The notes beneath the pieces are model-generated. The model was not told the origin of the DNA, ran no database searches, and saw only the letters and a list, made by a program, of their open reading frames with translations. From Sequoia sempervirens (taxonomy: Eukaryota > Streptophyta > Pinopsida > Cupressales > Cupressaceae): a stretch of 64,000 bases of DNA. The stretch spans positions 701,712,217 through 701,776,216 of the forward strand of contig VDFB02270651.1 of the NCBI GenBank assembly GCA_007258455.2, given 5' to 3'. Positions 1 through 11,624 of this stretch are shown piece after piece (the stretch's first letter is position 1; each line of letters begins with the position of its first letter). Position numbers and translations under genes: made by a program.

Positions 1-331
1 CCACTGTTCTATTTACAATACTTGCTTCAAGAATTTGAAAAAATGCTCTAACTCTTACTTGTATCTATTATCTCTTCTCTATACTTCCTAATATCTAATG
101 TCTTACAATGAGGCAAGAATGCCTTTTATAGCAAATTCTCAATACATGTCAGCCCAACCAAACATTTACAAAACAAGAACAACCGCCAAAACAGGTCGGC
201 CCTAGGAATTCAAAATAAGGCACGCATTAAATGCCATATATCATCAAGGTCGGCCTAGGCACAGTCCCCAATGTAGTTTGGTTCAATACACGCCCTATAA
301 TAATAGGGAAGCACAAATTTCAAAATAGGCA
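1..331. other. Flank downstream of the decayed ORF
   Basis: AT-rich non-coding sequence. In the sense of the minus-strand pseudogene that ends at 332 it is the 3' flank. It could be 3' UTR or terminal repeat of the parent element, but no partner copy lies in the window, so no boundary can be called. Confidence 0.4.
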
Positions 332-3300
332 TTAACTGCTGCCTCCCTTATCCTCGCTCTGGGCCAACGATCCTTGAACCCTCAAAAATATTCCATCCAA
401 TTCGGTGACAGGTGGCAAAGGCAATATCCTAAGCCGACATTCTATGGAGCCAATCTCCTCCTTTGACTATTTAACCATCTTATCCCAATCCTCCTTGTTG
501 GCATGATACTTATCCATTACTGCCAGATATGTGGCTGCATCATCTAACTGGTGGCCAGTTATAACATTCTCAGACTTTGGGGTATAAACTTCATGCCACC
601 ACTCTCTTAGCTATTCCAGACTTAGGTATTTAGGAGCAATCTTTCTCCTTCCAGTCATGACTTCAAAGAATGCAATGCACCCCTCATATACTCCAGTAAG
701 ATCACCATCAATTTGTTTCTTTCGTTTCTGAATCTTCTTCATGGCCTTATGCCGAATCTGCAGAGCCTCAAACCACTCCCAAGGTTCATTTAACCTAGAA
801 GAAGGAAGAATCCCATCCGTATCCAATTGATCCCTACCATATCCCATGATGACCTTGGATTTCTGTAATAGAAGATCAATGTCTTCCTTGTCCTGGGATA
901 GCACATGCTCCAATAATTCCTTAGCCCTAACTGCATCTTTCCCAACTGACAGGATCTCCTTGATTGCATTATCTCCCTTTACCTACACATCCTTCAGCCG
1001 ATCTATTGCAGATTGAGCATAAGCCTTCATTTTTTCAATTTCGGAGATGGTTTTCCTTGGGCAAGAAACCAGGAGTGGCAGAAGAAGATTGGTGGAGGGA
1101 CTGCAGAGGTTTCATCACCTCTTCCAAACATTTCCTAAGTCTTTCATTCTCCTTTTTCAGCTCATGCTTGGTCTGAGCTTCCTTTCTTAACCTCCCAATG
1201 ATTACCGCACTGGAGCCTTCATATTCATCAATGTCCTATTCCATGGAGGCTGGACCAAGGTTAATGGTCTTCTCATTGTAATCTTCACCAGTGACATCTT
1301 CTCTTGTCTTGTCTGCAGCAGGGGTGGCAATGTGGATAACTCTATTATTTTCTTCATCCCTTTCTATCCTTGAGACTACCCTAGCTGCCTTCTTCTTTCC
1401 TTTGCCAATCTTGGACAACATTTCATCCCAATCCAAGGGAGTATCTTCAACCACTACCTATTTCTTCCTTGTGATCTCCTTTTCAAGCCAATCCGGGACA
1501 GCAGGTTCTACCCGGATTTCCTCTGTTCTTGCTTCTTCCTGCTGTTCTTTCGGCATTTTCTCCTCTTCCTTTTCAGGTAGCTGCTCACCTTGATCACCTT
1601 CCTCAATCCCCACTTCCTGCACCGGTGATGGGGCTCTAACAGGGATGCCCTCCTCCTACTCAGGCGATCTGTTTCCTCTGCCATTTTTCAGAGAATCTTC
1701 ATACATCACTAGAGGAGAAGGATGCTTTTCTACCTCTTTGGCCTCAAGCTCAGCTGCCTCACCAAAGAGTGCCCCTTCCTTGAATGGCTATGCTTCTCCG
1801 CTAGTCTCATGTTCCTCAAGAGTCTCTTGCTCATGCACGCTTGGTGGAGGAGAAGCAGCCTTAGATGGCTCCACAACTGGTGGCTTTGGAGGAGAATCCC
1901 TCTTTCGCACAGTGTCCTTAGGTGAAGGAGTCCTTGATCTTCTCATGTAGACTTTTGTCTTTTCTCCTGAACTCTCCATATCAACAATAGGAGGCTCACC
2001 CTTGGATGTGTCCTAGACCTTCTTCTTTGAAGTCCTGGTTGTTCTTGTCTTCTTCGTTGGTGGAGGAGCACTTTCTTCTTCTGCTTTTTCCAACTCCTCC
2101 TCATCAGAGGACCTGCCAATCTTCAAAGCCCTACTTCTTTTCTTTTCTTTTGGCTTCCTCTTGGGTTCTGGCTCACTTCCTTTAGGGCCTCTGACCTTTA
2201 TTTTGAACGGTGAGCTCTTTTGAGTTTTCCCTTTGGGGTCATCTTCCCTTGATTCCTCTGAAGTAGACATGGGATTAAGGTTTCCCATCAAATTGAAGGT
2301 ACATGGTACCTTTTAACTCTCAAGCTCCCAAACCTTATGCCTCAACCAAGAAGTGGTGAATTTCATAACCGGGGCCATTAGGTCTTCCAACTCTGTGACC
2401 TCATCTTCATTCCAATTGATCTCCCCGATTGACCTATCCTTCACAGCCTCATAGGCATGATCCTGCACCAGGTTTCCATCATCCTCCAGTTGGTCAGGGA
2501 TCAACTTGACATTGTATTGTCTAATTGCATCAATAGGAAGCCTGGAGTACCTCTTCTTCCTTGCTTCAAAATCATCCTTGATGTTGTTTGCCCAATAGTC
2601 TTCTAGGTCATCCTTGTGGCGGTACTCCTTGGTAGCCTTCTTTTGTGCCTCCCCGGTGATAGCAAATTTTGTTCTCTTGGAGTGGAAGGAGAAACCATAT
2701 GCTGCCAATTCATCACCTACTACATGTGCTGATTGGATAGAAGGGAACACTTCTGCTACACCAATTCCAAGAGGGAAATCCCCACCAAAGCCTGTTTTAT
2801 GCTTCTCCCTTTTGACTATGGCATCAAACTCACATATTTGTCTAACAATTTCCAACAACGCAATATGATCGGTAGGGTACCTAGGTAACCTGTATGGAGC
2901 AGTCGGGAATCCATCAATTCTAATGTAAGAGAAGGTGGGAAACTGAATGAACTAGGCCCCATAATTCTTTATCAACCCTTTCACTCCATCCGACAGTCTC
3001 ACATGCTCTGCATTTTGAAGCATCCTAGTGATATGCATTGTAAATGCATCATTGGCTCTTCTGTAGTTCTTGTGTCCTAGATGCAACTCCGAATAAATCT
3101 CATAGACAATATCTTGTCCAAATATCCCCTGTATGGGTAGAATCTTGCCAACACATACATGACATAGGAGGACATGGTGAACCTCTTTGTCTCTAGGACG
3201 CCCCTCAGCTGCTTGTCAATTATGGTGCTGATAAGTCCTGCCTAGTGGTAGCTGGTTCCTTGTTCAATTTTGGTGATCACGTGGACCATCCAACTCTCCA

Positions 3301-3919
3301 ACACGCCAGCGGTCTTCAATCCTGCCACCCTGCTCAAGAATGTGATGGCATCATGAATGTCTGACCTGAATTTAACCCTATGCAACTACTTGGGTAGTTT
3401 GCAGTAATGTGACTTTGGCTTCTCCAACCAAGAGTTGATTATCTGTTGAGCCTTAGCTGGCTCATTCTCATAATAGGTCCTAGCCATGTCCATGTTCAGA
3501 GCACATACAAAAGGAAAATCAGGCATGTCAAAGGCTTGGGCAATAGAAACAGGACTGAAATTGGCCAAGACTCTTCCCTCAGTGCTGACAACCCTTTGTG
3601 TATCAAAGTCGTACTGTCGGGCACATTCCAAGATTAATTCATAGCATTGGATTGCCAGAGGAAACCCTGCTACATGCACCAGTCCGGACTTCATCATTCC
3701 CTGCCTTAGGACTGACAAATCCTTCCGAGTTGTCCTCTCCTTGAACTCCTCGTATCTCCAGGCTCCCACATTGGTGTAAGAAACCTTGGACCATACAGAA
3801 GATATCTTGCTTTCTAGTAACTGACTCTTGGTGTCTAACTTCAATCTTTCTGCCTCTGAGATAGAGGACACCTCTGTGTCAACTTTGGACTTTCCCGCAG
3901 CAGCTTTGCTTGATTCAGC
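332..3919 (-). pseudogene. Decayed long ORF of a repeat-associated plant protein family
   Basis: One reading frame can be followed on the minus strand from a possible splice acceptor (AG at 3921-3920, codons open from 3919) to a terminal TAA at 332-334, with about eight or more in-frame stops and two frameshifts (roughly 2860-3080 and 915-1235). The N-terminal part (3919 to about 2313) looks globular and helical. The middle (about 2291-1240) is Lys/Glu/Pro/Ser-rich with basic clusters and low complexity. The C-terminal part (about 1240-332) has charged, coiled-coil-like helices and a Trp-rich stretch. Several stops, such as TAG at 3383-3385 and 3242-3244, fit TGG or CAG codons altered by one transition. 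The N-terminal domain resembles a second broken ORF at 22.0-22.7 kb (shared RST/STxGRV and WYEDK/YYENE-type positions). I do not recognise a named enzyme. An accessory ORF of a large LTR retrotransposon, or a plant-transposon-protein type domain, is the likeliest identity. Confidence 0.6.
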
Positions 3920-5800
3920 CTACACTCACAAAAGAGCGTCATAAGTACCCAATTACCATGCATACTCCAACAAAAGGTTAACATAAAATCAGATAAAGCA
4001 GTTAAAAGTTATCAGAAATGGCCAATCCTTGAAAATCCAGGAAAATAAAGGAATCCGGGAAAACAGCGTAAACCAGGAAAATCCAGTCGGGGCAAAATTT
4101 TGGAGAAATCCGACCTAGACGAATTCCTATTGCTGAGACATCATCCGTCAAATAAATTGTTAGCACAAAATATTATGAGATAATCATGAAATTCGTTCAT
4201 TAGCAACAAGAAATAAGCATTTAGCATTTACTCCATTAATCCTATCCTTAGAAAATTGGAAGAAGTGCAACCAAACAGGAAAACCGGAAAAGTTCGGATG
4301 GGACGGACTTTCGCGGACAGTTCAAGGAACTCCAGAAATCGTTATGCCCCGCGGAATCAGCCGAAATCGGGAAACTCCGAGTGCGAAGGAATTCCACGGA
4401 CACCTCAAAAACCCGACGGATGACAACACGCGAACCAATGACCAAACGATCATGCAATCTCTTCTACCAGGATTCTAATGGTCTCAAGATCGACGCTAAC
4501 CAACCATGATTCAAAATGAGGATGAATTTAAGTTCTCAAGGGTTTCAGAATGTCTAAACCTCATGGCAAAACAGCGATGGCCTAATTTCAATGAACAACC
4601 TCCCGCCATGAAAACCAGGGTAAGCTCAAGGTTTAAAATACCATCTACGAAGATCAGTCTAGAGCACTCAGAATCCTCACAAGGCAGGGGTCAATTTAAT
4701 ACAGGTGCAAGATTAACAAATCATGTCGAATTCATTATTCTGGGCCAGCACCGAGAAAACCCTAACCTTGCACAATATGGCAAAATATGCACTAAGAGGG
4801 CAAACAATCTGACCCAGAATACCCTCCAAACGGATGCACCCATCATCTAATGAATAACTACAAGCTCACATGGCACGGGTGATGAGTTTTTACGAAGAGG
4901 TGGGTCAAACCCTAACTCGATAAAAGAAATCGTGGCTAAACATGGGCCAACCCGAAGTGACCACCAATCAACTAAAAAACTCAACCATTGCATAAACAAA
5001 TAGGAGGGTCGTCGAAAACCTACCATGGATTAGTCCAGGCGAAACTCAAACCTGAAGAAGCGACCACAAAGCAAACATGCCCGAGCCACGAAAATCCAGA
5101 CACCGGCACCCAACAATCCACACGCAAGCGGTTCAAGATCAATCCTCAAAGCTCAAATGAAAACTCTTAATCGCCAGAGCAGTAAGCAAGTGAATAGATG
5201 AAATCGAAATGATGCTTAAAAGGTTTTAAATCCACCCATATACGCATCTGAGCAAAGGTACTGCAAGCATTAATGAGCGACAAGACGTGTCTAAAAAATC
5301 CAAAAACCCGAGCCCAGGATGAAATTTCGGGAAATCCCAAGATACGCGAAAAATCCGGATGAACACGAATTCCGCAGAAACAGCAGACACCGGGAGTTTA
5401 ATGAAGTTCGGGATTTTGACGTAGTCCGGGAAAATCCATCGAAACCGAAAAATCCCGGAGTCAAGCAGAAACCTGGATTTCAAAAAATTCAGCAATGAAC
5501 AGATAATGAACCAGAGCCCGGGAAAATCCGCCTGAGCTGGAAAATCCCGGATTCAGGTCAAAACCTGAATTTTTACCAAAGGCCAATTTTAACCAATTCA
5601 ATCCTCAAGGCAAGACCAAGACCAGTAAGACCAATATCTCAAGACCTTAAAAAGACAAATCCAATAAAACCAAAGGCCAGAAGACACCATCAAAAGAGGG
5701 TCCCTACTCCAAGTGGGGCGTGTGTGCAAAAACTGCACAACAAACAGTTTTGTGAAGAAAAGCATGTGAAATGAGAGGTTCAAGCCTAGGTTTCAACAAA
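3920..5800. other. Leader region with clustered GGGAAAATCC-type motifs
   Basis: No recognisable gene. On the minus strand this lies upstream of the decayed ORF. It is richer in CG than its surroundings and holds many copies of a short motif, GGGAAAATCC or its complement, densest at 4020-4100 and 5280-5560. An ATG-started plus-strand frame at 4506-4850 (114 codons) has no recognisable domain and I regard it as chance. Confidence 0.4.
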
Positions 5801-5879
5801 ACATGTATGGGAGATCTGATTTTATGAATTTTTATCCATGTGTAGACCTAATGGGTTGTTTCTGAACACTGAATATAAA

Positions 5880-6250
5880 TGATACACACACACATATATA
5901 TGTATGTATGTATGCATATGTATTTTAAATATAAATGTAAATGTAATTCTGGATGCTCTCCTAGAACAATAAATGCAACATATCATTAAAGAAATCTATA
6001 TCTATGTATATAAATGTGTATTTCTAAATGCAAGTGTAAATACAAAGAGCATATGGTTTTGTAGTGTTATAGATACAACATATCCATAAATTAATGTAAT
6101 TGAAATTCTAAAGTCTTCAACACATATACTATGAAATCGATCAAACTATTAAACTACATGAGAAATAAATGAAAACAATAAATGCATATGTATGTGTATT
6201 TGTAAATATAAGTGTAAAATAAATAAGAATAATAAAAATTATAAAAGAAT
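5880..6250. repeat. TA/TG-rich microsatellite-like stretch
   Basis: Runs of CA, TA and TGTA units (5881-5930) pass into degenerate AT-rich sequence with repeated ATGTATAAATG-like words. It is a simple repeat with no coding signal. Confidence 0.6.
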
Positions 6251-7151
6251 ACAAGGAAAGGCCTCCTCCCTTCTTGGTAGTGATAACCTCCTCCACACAC
6301 AACCCTTAAAAATTATGAATAGAGGAATATAATCTTTAAAGAGCTCAAAGTTGATTATCTCCTACCTGATGCAATTAGTCATTTTATCCTTACAAACATT
6401 TATATTGATTACTAGAGGCACATAGACCAATTCTTCATAATAGAAGAATTTGATCATACTTTTCTAATGATGGCATTATGAGAAAACCTTAGGTTAAATG
6501 AATAATTCCTAGCTAAGTTCTTTAAATCATGTCCAACCGTATAAGAGAAGACCGCTGCTATGTGTACCTGGATGCCATGGAGAAAGGCTAGTCTTTGGGC
6601 TCTTTTATCAATCATCCTACCTTAAAACATACCAAAAGTCTCCTAGCAATTAGACATAGGAAGATTTAATATGACTTGAAAAAATTTATTGTCAAAGCGT
6701 AAACTTATGATGACTTAACCAGGCCTAGTACACACTCCCTCCCCATTAACCACTTAGACATATGAAAATTAAATGTAAATTTGCTACTATTTTTAGTCAT
6801 GTAGGTGTCCAATAAACCACTTGGTGGTGTTTCCCTTCAAGTTTATTTACTTGAATGAAGAGAAAAAGTCCTTTGATTACAATTAGAGAATACATTTGAG
6901 GCCTTGGTTGTGTAACTGGTGGACCATAGTCACATTTAACACTTTTTACAAAGTTTGGGAGTTAAAACATTAAGTAGATTTGATTTTTGATGGACACATT
7001 TGGATGGTAGTAACAATAGCTTGTAATCTATCAAGACTTGATTACCTTATAGCCTGTGAAATTCTAGCGATGAAATGATAGATTAATCATAATGTCACCT
7101 TGGGATCACATCACCATGAAATAACTTCATCCAACATCTTTATGAGTGCAG
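6251..7151. other. Non-coding stretch before the SET exon
   Basis: No convincing reading frame. It ends in a good splice acceptor (TGAGTGCAG at 7143-7151) for the next exon, so it is probably intron or upstream transposon sequence. I looked for a CACTA-type left terminus here and found none. Confidence 0.35.
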
Positions 7152-7763
7152 GTACCACCAAATAGGTATTTGTTAGATCTGTCTTCCTCGAGCGAGGGAA
7201 ATTCAGGAAGAGAAGAGGAAAGCGAGACATGTAGTATGTCTAAAAGAGGGAGATCAACTAGAGGTCAAAAGATTAGAAGAAAATTTTGTAAACGCATGGA
7301 ATTTTTTCTTGCTGAAGAGGGGTCATGTTCTTATCACGATGAGAGCATAGGTGATGTCGAGGTGCCCTTGAGGTACACACATCTATGGAAAAAATGGGTA
7401 CCCAAGGAACTTCCTCCAATAAACACTGATTTTTGTTACAAAGATTGGATGCAACTGGTTCAATATAAACGAAGTATGTGTAGGTAAGCACTATCAGCAA
7501 ATTATATACAAGTAAAAGATAAGGATCAAAATAAAGGAGTGGATATGTACATTGATGGAAGGCCAAAAGAATTAGGGAATATTGCAGGGTTTATAAATAG
7601 TACACGACCTGGGTCAACAAATAGGCAACCCAATTGCATATTTGAGGTGCGTGAGGGAAACCGTGTATTCGTATGTGTGATAAAATCAATAACTGCAGGG
7701 GAAGAGTTGCTAATCGATTACAATTTGAATCACTTAGTTACAAATACAGTTACTATGGGGGTG
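7152..7763 (+). pseudogene. SET-domain exon (lysine methyltransferase-like), broken
   Basis: An exon bounded by an acceptor at 7150-7151 and a donor GTATGT at 7764. The C-terminal half carries SET-domain hallmarks: a Gly-Asn-Ile-Ala...Phe-Ile-Asn segment (about 7575-7600), a Pro-Asn-Cys (7629-7637) corresponding to the CxPN part of SET motif III, and Gly-Glu-Glu-Leu...Asp-Tyr (7698-7721) corresponding to motif IV with its tyrosine. SET domains transfer methyl groups from S-adenosylmethionine to lysines. Here the usual Asn-His pair is Asn-Ser and extra residues separate it from Pro-Asn, so activity is doubtful. One TAA (7485-7487) interrupts the frame and is one transition from CAA. The N-terminal part is Ser/Arg/Lys-rich. 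The exon lies in line with transposon-like exons downstream and could be a captured host-gene fragment. Confidence 0.6.
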
Positions 7764-7894
7764 GTATGTACTATGTACCATTTTACCCAACCTCCAATTA
7801 ATGACTCCAATATACCATTTTATTCTTATGTTTTTTTTCGTAAGTCTATTGGTTTCATTTGGTAATATTTTTTATATTTAATTTTTGTCACAAG

Positions 7895-8787
7895 GGTACA
7901 TTGACCGTACGGAGAAGGCTCTAGCCCAGAGCACAGATCGTGATGTATCTTCAGGCACTTCTACCCATCAGGTTTACCTCATTGTAATTGTACAAATTAA
8001 AAAAAAAAAAAAAAATTTATTATTATGTTTTTTTATGTTTTTAAGTTAATTTGATAATTTTTTAATATTCTTTGCTGTAGCTTCTAATCGACGGGGAAAA
8101 GCACCAAGAGTAGAGGAGGTTAATCCATAAGAAGTATGTGCAAATTTCAATATTTTGTGATGATACTACTTAATATTCAGCTAACCCTCTCTATAATGAG
8201 CAAAGAAGATCCCAAAATGCAATCAAGAAATGGTTGTTGATGTTCAGCGCTCTCAAATAGATGAGATAAAGAGAGAGGGTTAAAATATTGATCGAGAGAT
8301 TACAAAACTTGCAAGTAAGTTGTCATGAGGTCTTTAATTATAACATAAGTTCATTCATGGTTTTATATTTTGTACTCTTTTATGTCATGAACTAAAATAT
8401 GTGTTGTTTTTACAAGGTTATATGCCTCCTCATGATGCTCCTGGCCATGATCAGGGTACTGCAAGTGCTGCCCGAAGAGTAAGGGTTGGTACAAGTGTCC
8501 ATCCTGATCTTCCTACACATACATCACATCATCTAGACCCATCATCTGTGCCTATATTGTCATCTGAAATTTTGGCAACACATACCATGCAGGCATCCAT
8601 TAATGCACCCTCTAGCAGCGAACACATACTAGAACATCTGTCAGGACATGTACCTAGAGATGCAAAGGCCACTAGTATTGGTGATGTTTTAGCAGCATTT
8701 CCTAGGTCTTCCCGTATTACTAGTATGGGAACATTGCCGGTCATACTTGTGGTGACCGAGGATTTCATTCCCATAAAGATAGAGAAG
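7895..8787 (+). pseudogene. Linker exons of the SET/En-Spm chimera
   Basis: Four putative exons with consensus borders: 7895-7971, 8081-8133, 8181-8314 (donor GTAAGT at 8315) and 8417-8787 (donor at 8788). The 8181-8314 exon reads as a short charged helix (VDVQRSQIDEIKREG-type, one TAA). It joins the 8417 exon in phase: the split codon A|GT gives Ser and the frame stays open for over 120 codons. That last exon is His/Pro/Ser/Thr-rich and looks disordered. Phase is not kept between all earlier exons, so some borders are wrong or the copy has decayed. No domain is recognised. Gene structure is inferred from splice signals only. Confidence 0.4.
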
Positions 8788-8892
8788 GTCCCATGTACTT
8801 TAAAATGTTTTAATTATTATTATATATAATCCAATTGAAATTTACTTATTGATCGCTCTTTTTAGACTATTGATCCCATGATCATTTTGTAG

Positions 8893-9649
8893 GAAATGAT
8901 GTTTTTTATAAACATCTAAGTGATATTACATTGGAGCTCTTCGGGCCCACCATACGTACACGATGGAATGCCCAAAATCAAGATTTAAAAGATGAGCTCA
9001 TTAACTATTTAGTTGTGTTGTTCGGTGATAAAACATTCAACCAAACCAAGGTCCTTAAGAAAGCTGGTACCTATCTAAAGTATGCAGGGACCAATATAGG
9101 TCACATTTAGAGAAGAACAAAAGTATGAGCATCCCCCATGATTCCAGAGAGGGAGTGGAAGGACCTGGTGTCGATGGAAAGGAGAAGGCTGAAAAAGAAA
9201 AAAGGAAAGACACCACTGGTGCCAAGGAAGGTATGTGATACTATCAACAATGTAATTATATACCGATTACTCTTTCTTTTACATAATCTAACATATTTCA
9301 AACTTTTCATAGGCTGCCCAACACATCAAAGGCAACAAAGGAAAGACTAGAAAAGCACGGGCAACACAAACTTGGCTCTGGTGGTTATATGAAATTAGCC
9401 GCATGAATTGTAAGTATCAATAAATGAAATATTGCATCCAAATTATAATAAATTGAAAACAATTTTGGTTTTATCACACCATAGAAGCAAAATTCATGAT
9501 CTTATGCAAAAATGTAGGGCTTTGAATTCAACAGAGTTCCCACAGAAGATGACCTGAAGATTGCCTTCCAGCAAGGCTATGGAGTTGTTGTTGAATGCCT
9601 AAGAGTCTTGAATGGGAAAACACAACCTTCCACTACATCTAACACATAG
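8893..9649 (+). pseudogene. En/Spm-type (Transposase_24-like) exons, broken
   Basis: Putative exons 8893-9230 (acceptor TTTTGTAG, donor GTATGT), 9313-9409 (donor GTAAGT) and 9518-9649. The first carries an RTRW motif followed by a Lys/Trp-rich segment (IPEREWKDLV-type). The second, in another frame, has a His-Lys-Leu-Gly-Ser-Gly-Gly-Tyr motif. The third is Asp/Glu-rich. This order resembles the Ptta/En/Spm Transposase_24 region of CACTA elements, whose protein probably acts at the transposon ends. In-frame stops at 9108-9110 (TAG), 9126-9128 (TGA) and about 9405 (TGA) are single C-to-T changes from Gln or Arg codons. No tnp2/Transposase_21 catalytic gene is visible. The family call rests on remembered motif patterns, so it is moderate. 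Confidence 0.45.
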
Positions 9650-9791
9650 GTAAATAAACTTAATAAAGTTTATTTAAAATTGAATACTTGTGCAATCTAT
9701 TCAATATTAATTTCCACCATAAAGTAATTACATTCCTATTTGTTTTAAACATTCAAGCAATGATAATACTGCACATGACATTGGAATGCAG

Positions 9792-10490
9792 CCTGGTGAG
9801 GGTGGAGCACAATGTACAGATGAAGGTCATGGTGTGCATCTTGGTACTTTAGAGCATATAGAGCGTGATCAACATGTTGAGCATGATCAGGCTAGAGAAG
9901 ATCAAGAACATGATGTGGCCCCATTAGGTAAAGAGGACCACTCTAAAGTTCTTTTAAACATATTTAATTGCAATTGGTATATTAATTAATGTAACCTTTC
10001 GTATTTCAACTTTAGAGCATGTAGAGTGTGATCAACGTGTTGAGCATGATTAGGTTAGAGAAGATCAGGAACATGATGTGGCCCCATCAAGTAAAGAGGA
10101 CCACTCTCATGTTCTCTTAAACATATTTAATTTCAATTGTTGTATTAATTAATGTAACCTTTCATGTTTCAACTGTAGATCAGGATTTAGAGGGTGTTTA
10201 GCATGTTGAGCATGAGTCAACAAAATTTCAGGAACATGATGTGGACCCATCAGGTAATGAGAACCACTCTAATGTTCTTTTAATTAATGAAATACTTGTA
10301 ATAATAATAATAAAACATATCAATTTAACATTTCTTTCTTATTGCAAGCATCACTTTGCAAATGGGTGTCCACGCCATGAGCGCATCTACTATTCACATT
10401 AAGATCACAATAGAGAGGAAGAACAACTAAAGGGGACGATATTGATTTAGAAAATGATACTCCACTTCAAAATTTATGTAGCTTTAAAAA
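9792..10490 (+). pseudogene. 3' exons of the CACTA gene
   Basis: An acceptor at 9790-9791 opens an acidic, His-rich exon (9792 to about 9926, donor GTAAAG) that is repeated downstream with its intron. A final exon after 10348 reads Arg/Gly-rich and then Asp-Asp-Ile-Asp-Leu-Glu, ending in a Lys-rich tail near 10490. This fits the C-terminal end of the preceding chimeric gene. No domain is recognised. The reading frame has TAG and TAA interruptions. Confidence 0.4.
9853..10266 (+). repeat. 163-bp exon-plus-intron unit, three tandem copies
   Basis: Each unit begins after a TTTCAACT(T/G)TAG acceptor, codes a short Glu/His/Asp-rich exon, reaches a GTAA donor and carries about 95 bp of near-identical AT-rich intron. 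Copies start at 9853, 10016 and 10179, exactly 163 bp apart. The third is cut short after its exon. Confidence 0.85.
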
Positions 10491-10554
10491 TAAAAAAAAA
10501 GTGATTGTAATCATATCATGACAACCATATTTTTGATAATATGTAAAAACTGAA

Positions 10555-10735
10555 AAATGAATACTATATGTTAATGAATGAATGTGAATATGTTAATTAA
10601 TGAATGTTATATGTTAATAATGAATGTTATATGTTATTAATGGATGAATGAATGTTATATGTTATTAATGGATGAATGAATGAATGTTATATGTTATTAA
10701 TGGATGAATGAATGATTAATGTTATATGATTGGGT
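10555..10735 (+). repeat. ATGAATGTTATATGTTATTAATGG minisatellite
   Basis: Irregular tandem copies of a 24-40 bp unit built from GAATG, TTATATG and TTATTAATGG. It lies between the last exon and the CACTA subterminal region. Confidence 0.8.
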
Positions 10736-11039
10736 ATGGGGAATTGAGAGTGATGTGCAGGGGGGGAGGGGAAAAATTAGCTTCCACCATCACGTGGTTG
10801 GCCCTGTTAAGGAGAGAATATTAAACTATTCTCAAAACAAAGAGAAGCTCAATAAGGTAATGCACTTTTAAATATAAGAAATGCATCATTTGAAAAATCA
10901 AACCAATATGCAAAGATGAAAGAAAGTGCTAACTTTTCACTATGGTGGCAGAAAAATGATTCTTTATACCCTAAATCAGTCATCAGTCTTCACGATGGTA
11001 CATTTCAACGAATATTTTTTTAAAAAAAAATTGCATTGT

Positions 11040-11600
11040 TTTGTCACAATTTCAATGAAAACCACTGATGAATCACCGAAAAGGTCCGACGAAGTTGCTA
11101 TAGCTGCAACGAAGGCTTCATCGTAACTCCTTGCCAATTTTGTCGCAATTTCAATGAAATTTTAGTGTTGTTTCGATGCTCCTCCTTGCCCATTTTGTCG
11201 AAATAGCGACGAACTTCTGGTGTTGTTTCAACGCTACTCCTTGCCCATTTCGTCAAAATGGTGATGAACTTCTGGTGTTGTTTCGATGCTACTCCTTTCC
11301 CATTTCATCGAAATGGCGATGAACTTCTGGTGTTGTTTCGACTCTACTCCTTTCCCATTTCGTCAAAATGGCAATGAACTTCTAGTGTAATTCATCAGTG
11401 GATACACAAAGTTTTTGTTGATATTCCAATGAACATTCGGGCCATTTTATGATGTCGATGACTAACAAATCTGCACCGTTATTTCAACGTTTAATTCGTC
11501 ATCAACCTTGCGACGAAAAAATAGCGATGAAAATATTTTCGTCATTTCGTCGCTTTTCCGACAAAGATTTGTCAAATGATCGACGAACATCCATCAAAAA
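11040..11600 (+). repeat. CACTA subterminal repeats, including a 55-bp tandem array
   Basis: The word CTCCTT(G/T)CCCATTT recurs at 11127, 11182, 11237, 11292 and 11347, exactly 55 bp apart, each followed by GTCGAAATGGCGATGAA-like sequence. Further CGACGAA and TTCGTCG words continue to the terminus. Arrays of short direct and inverted repeats next to the terminus are typical of CACTA elements, where they bind the element's DNA-binding protein. Confidence 0.8.
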
Positions 11601-11602
11601 AT

Positions 11603-11621
11603 GGTGTCAAATTCAGTAGTG
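11603..11621 (-). repeat. CACTA right terminal sequence
   Basis: CACTACTGAATTTGACACC on the minus strand, followed outward by GCA (11622-11624). The presumed inverted partner is not in the window. Confidence 0.65.
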
Positions 11622-11624
11622 GCA

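Larger units (their letters stand above)
7152..11621 (+). mobile_element. CACTA (En/Spm-type) DNA transposon, right part
   Basis: The right terminus reads outward-in on the minus strand as CACTACTGAATTTGACACC (11621 down to 11603), the CACTA superfamily signature, and is preceded internally by GCGACGAA-rich subterminal repeats. Transposase_24-like exons in the same orientation support the class. The base triplet after the end is GCA, the expected size of a CACTA target duplication. The left terminus was not found anywhere in 1-7151, so the element is either more than 11 kb with nested sequence or has lost its left end. The start given here is only the first supported exon. The element interrupts the protease region of a Ty3-type copy that resumes at 11625. 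Confidence 0.6.

Noticed and set aside
4506..4850. ATG-started 114-codon plus-strand frame
   Set aside because: No domain, no splice or regulatory context, and composition like its surroundings.
7152..9649. Functional host SET-domain gene
   Set aside because: In-frame stops, the lost Asn-His pair and inconsistent exon phases argue for a decayed copy.
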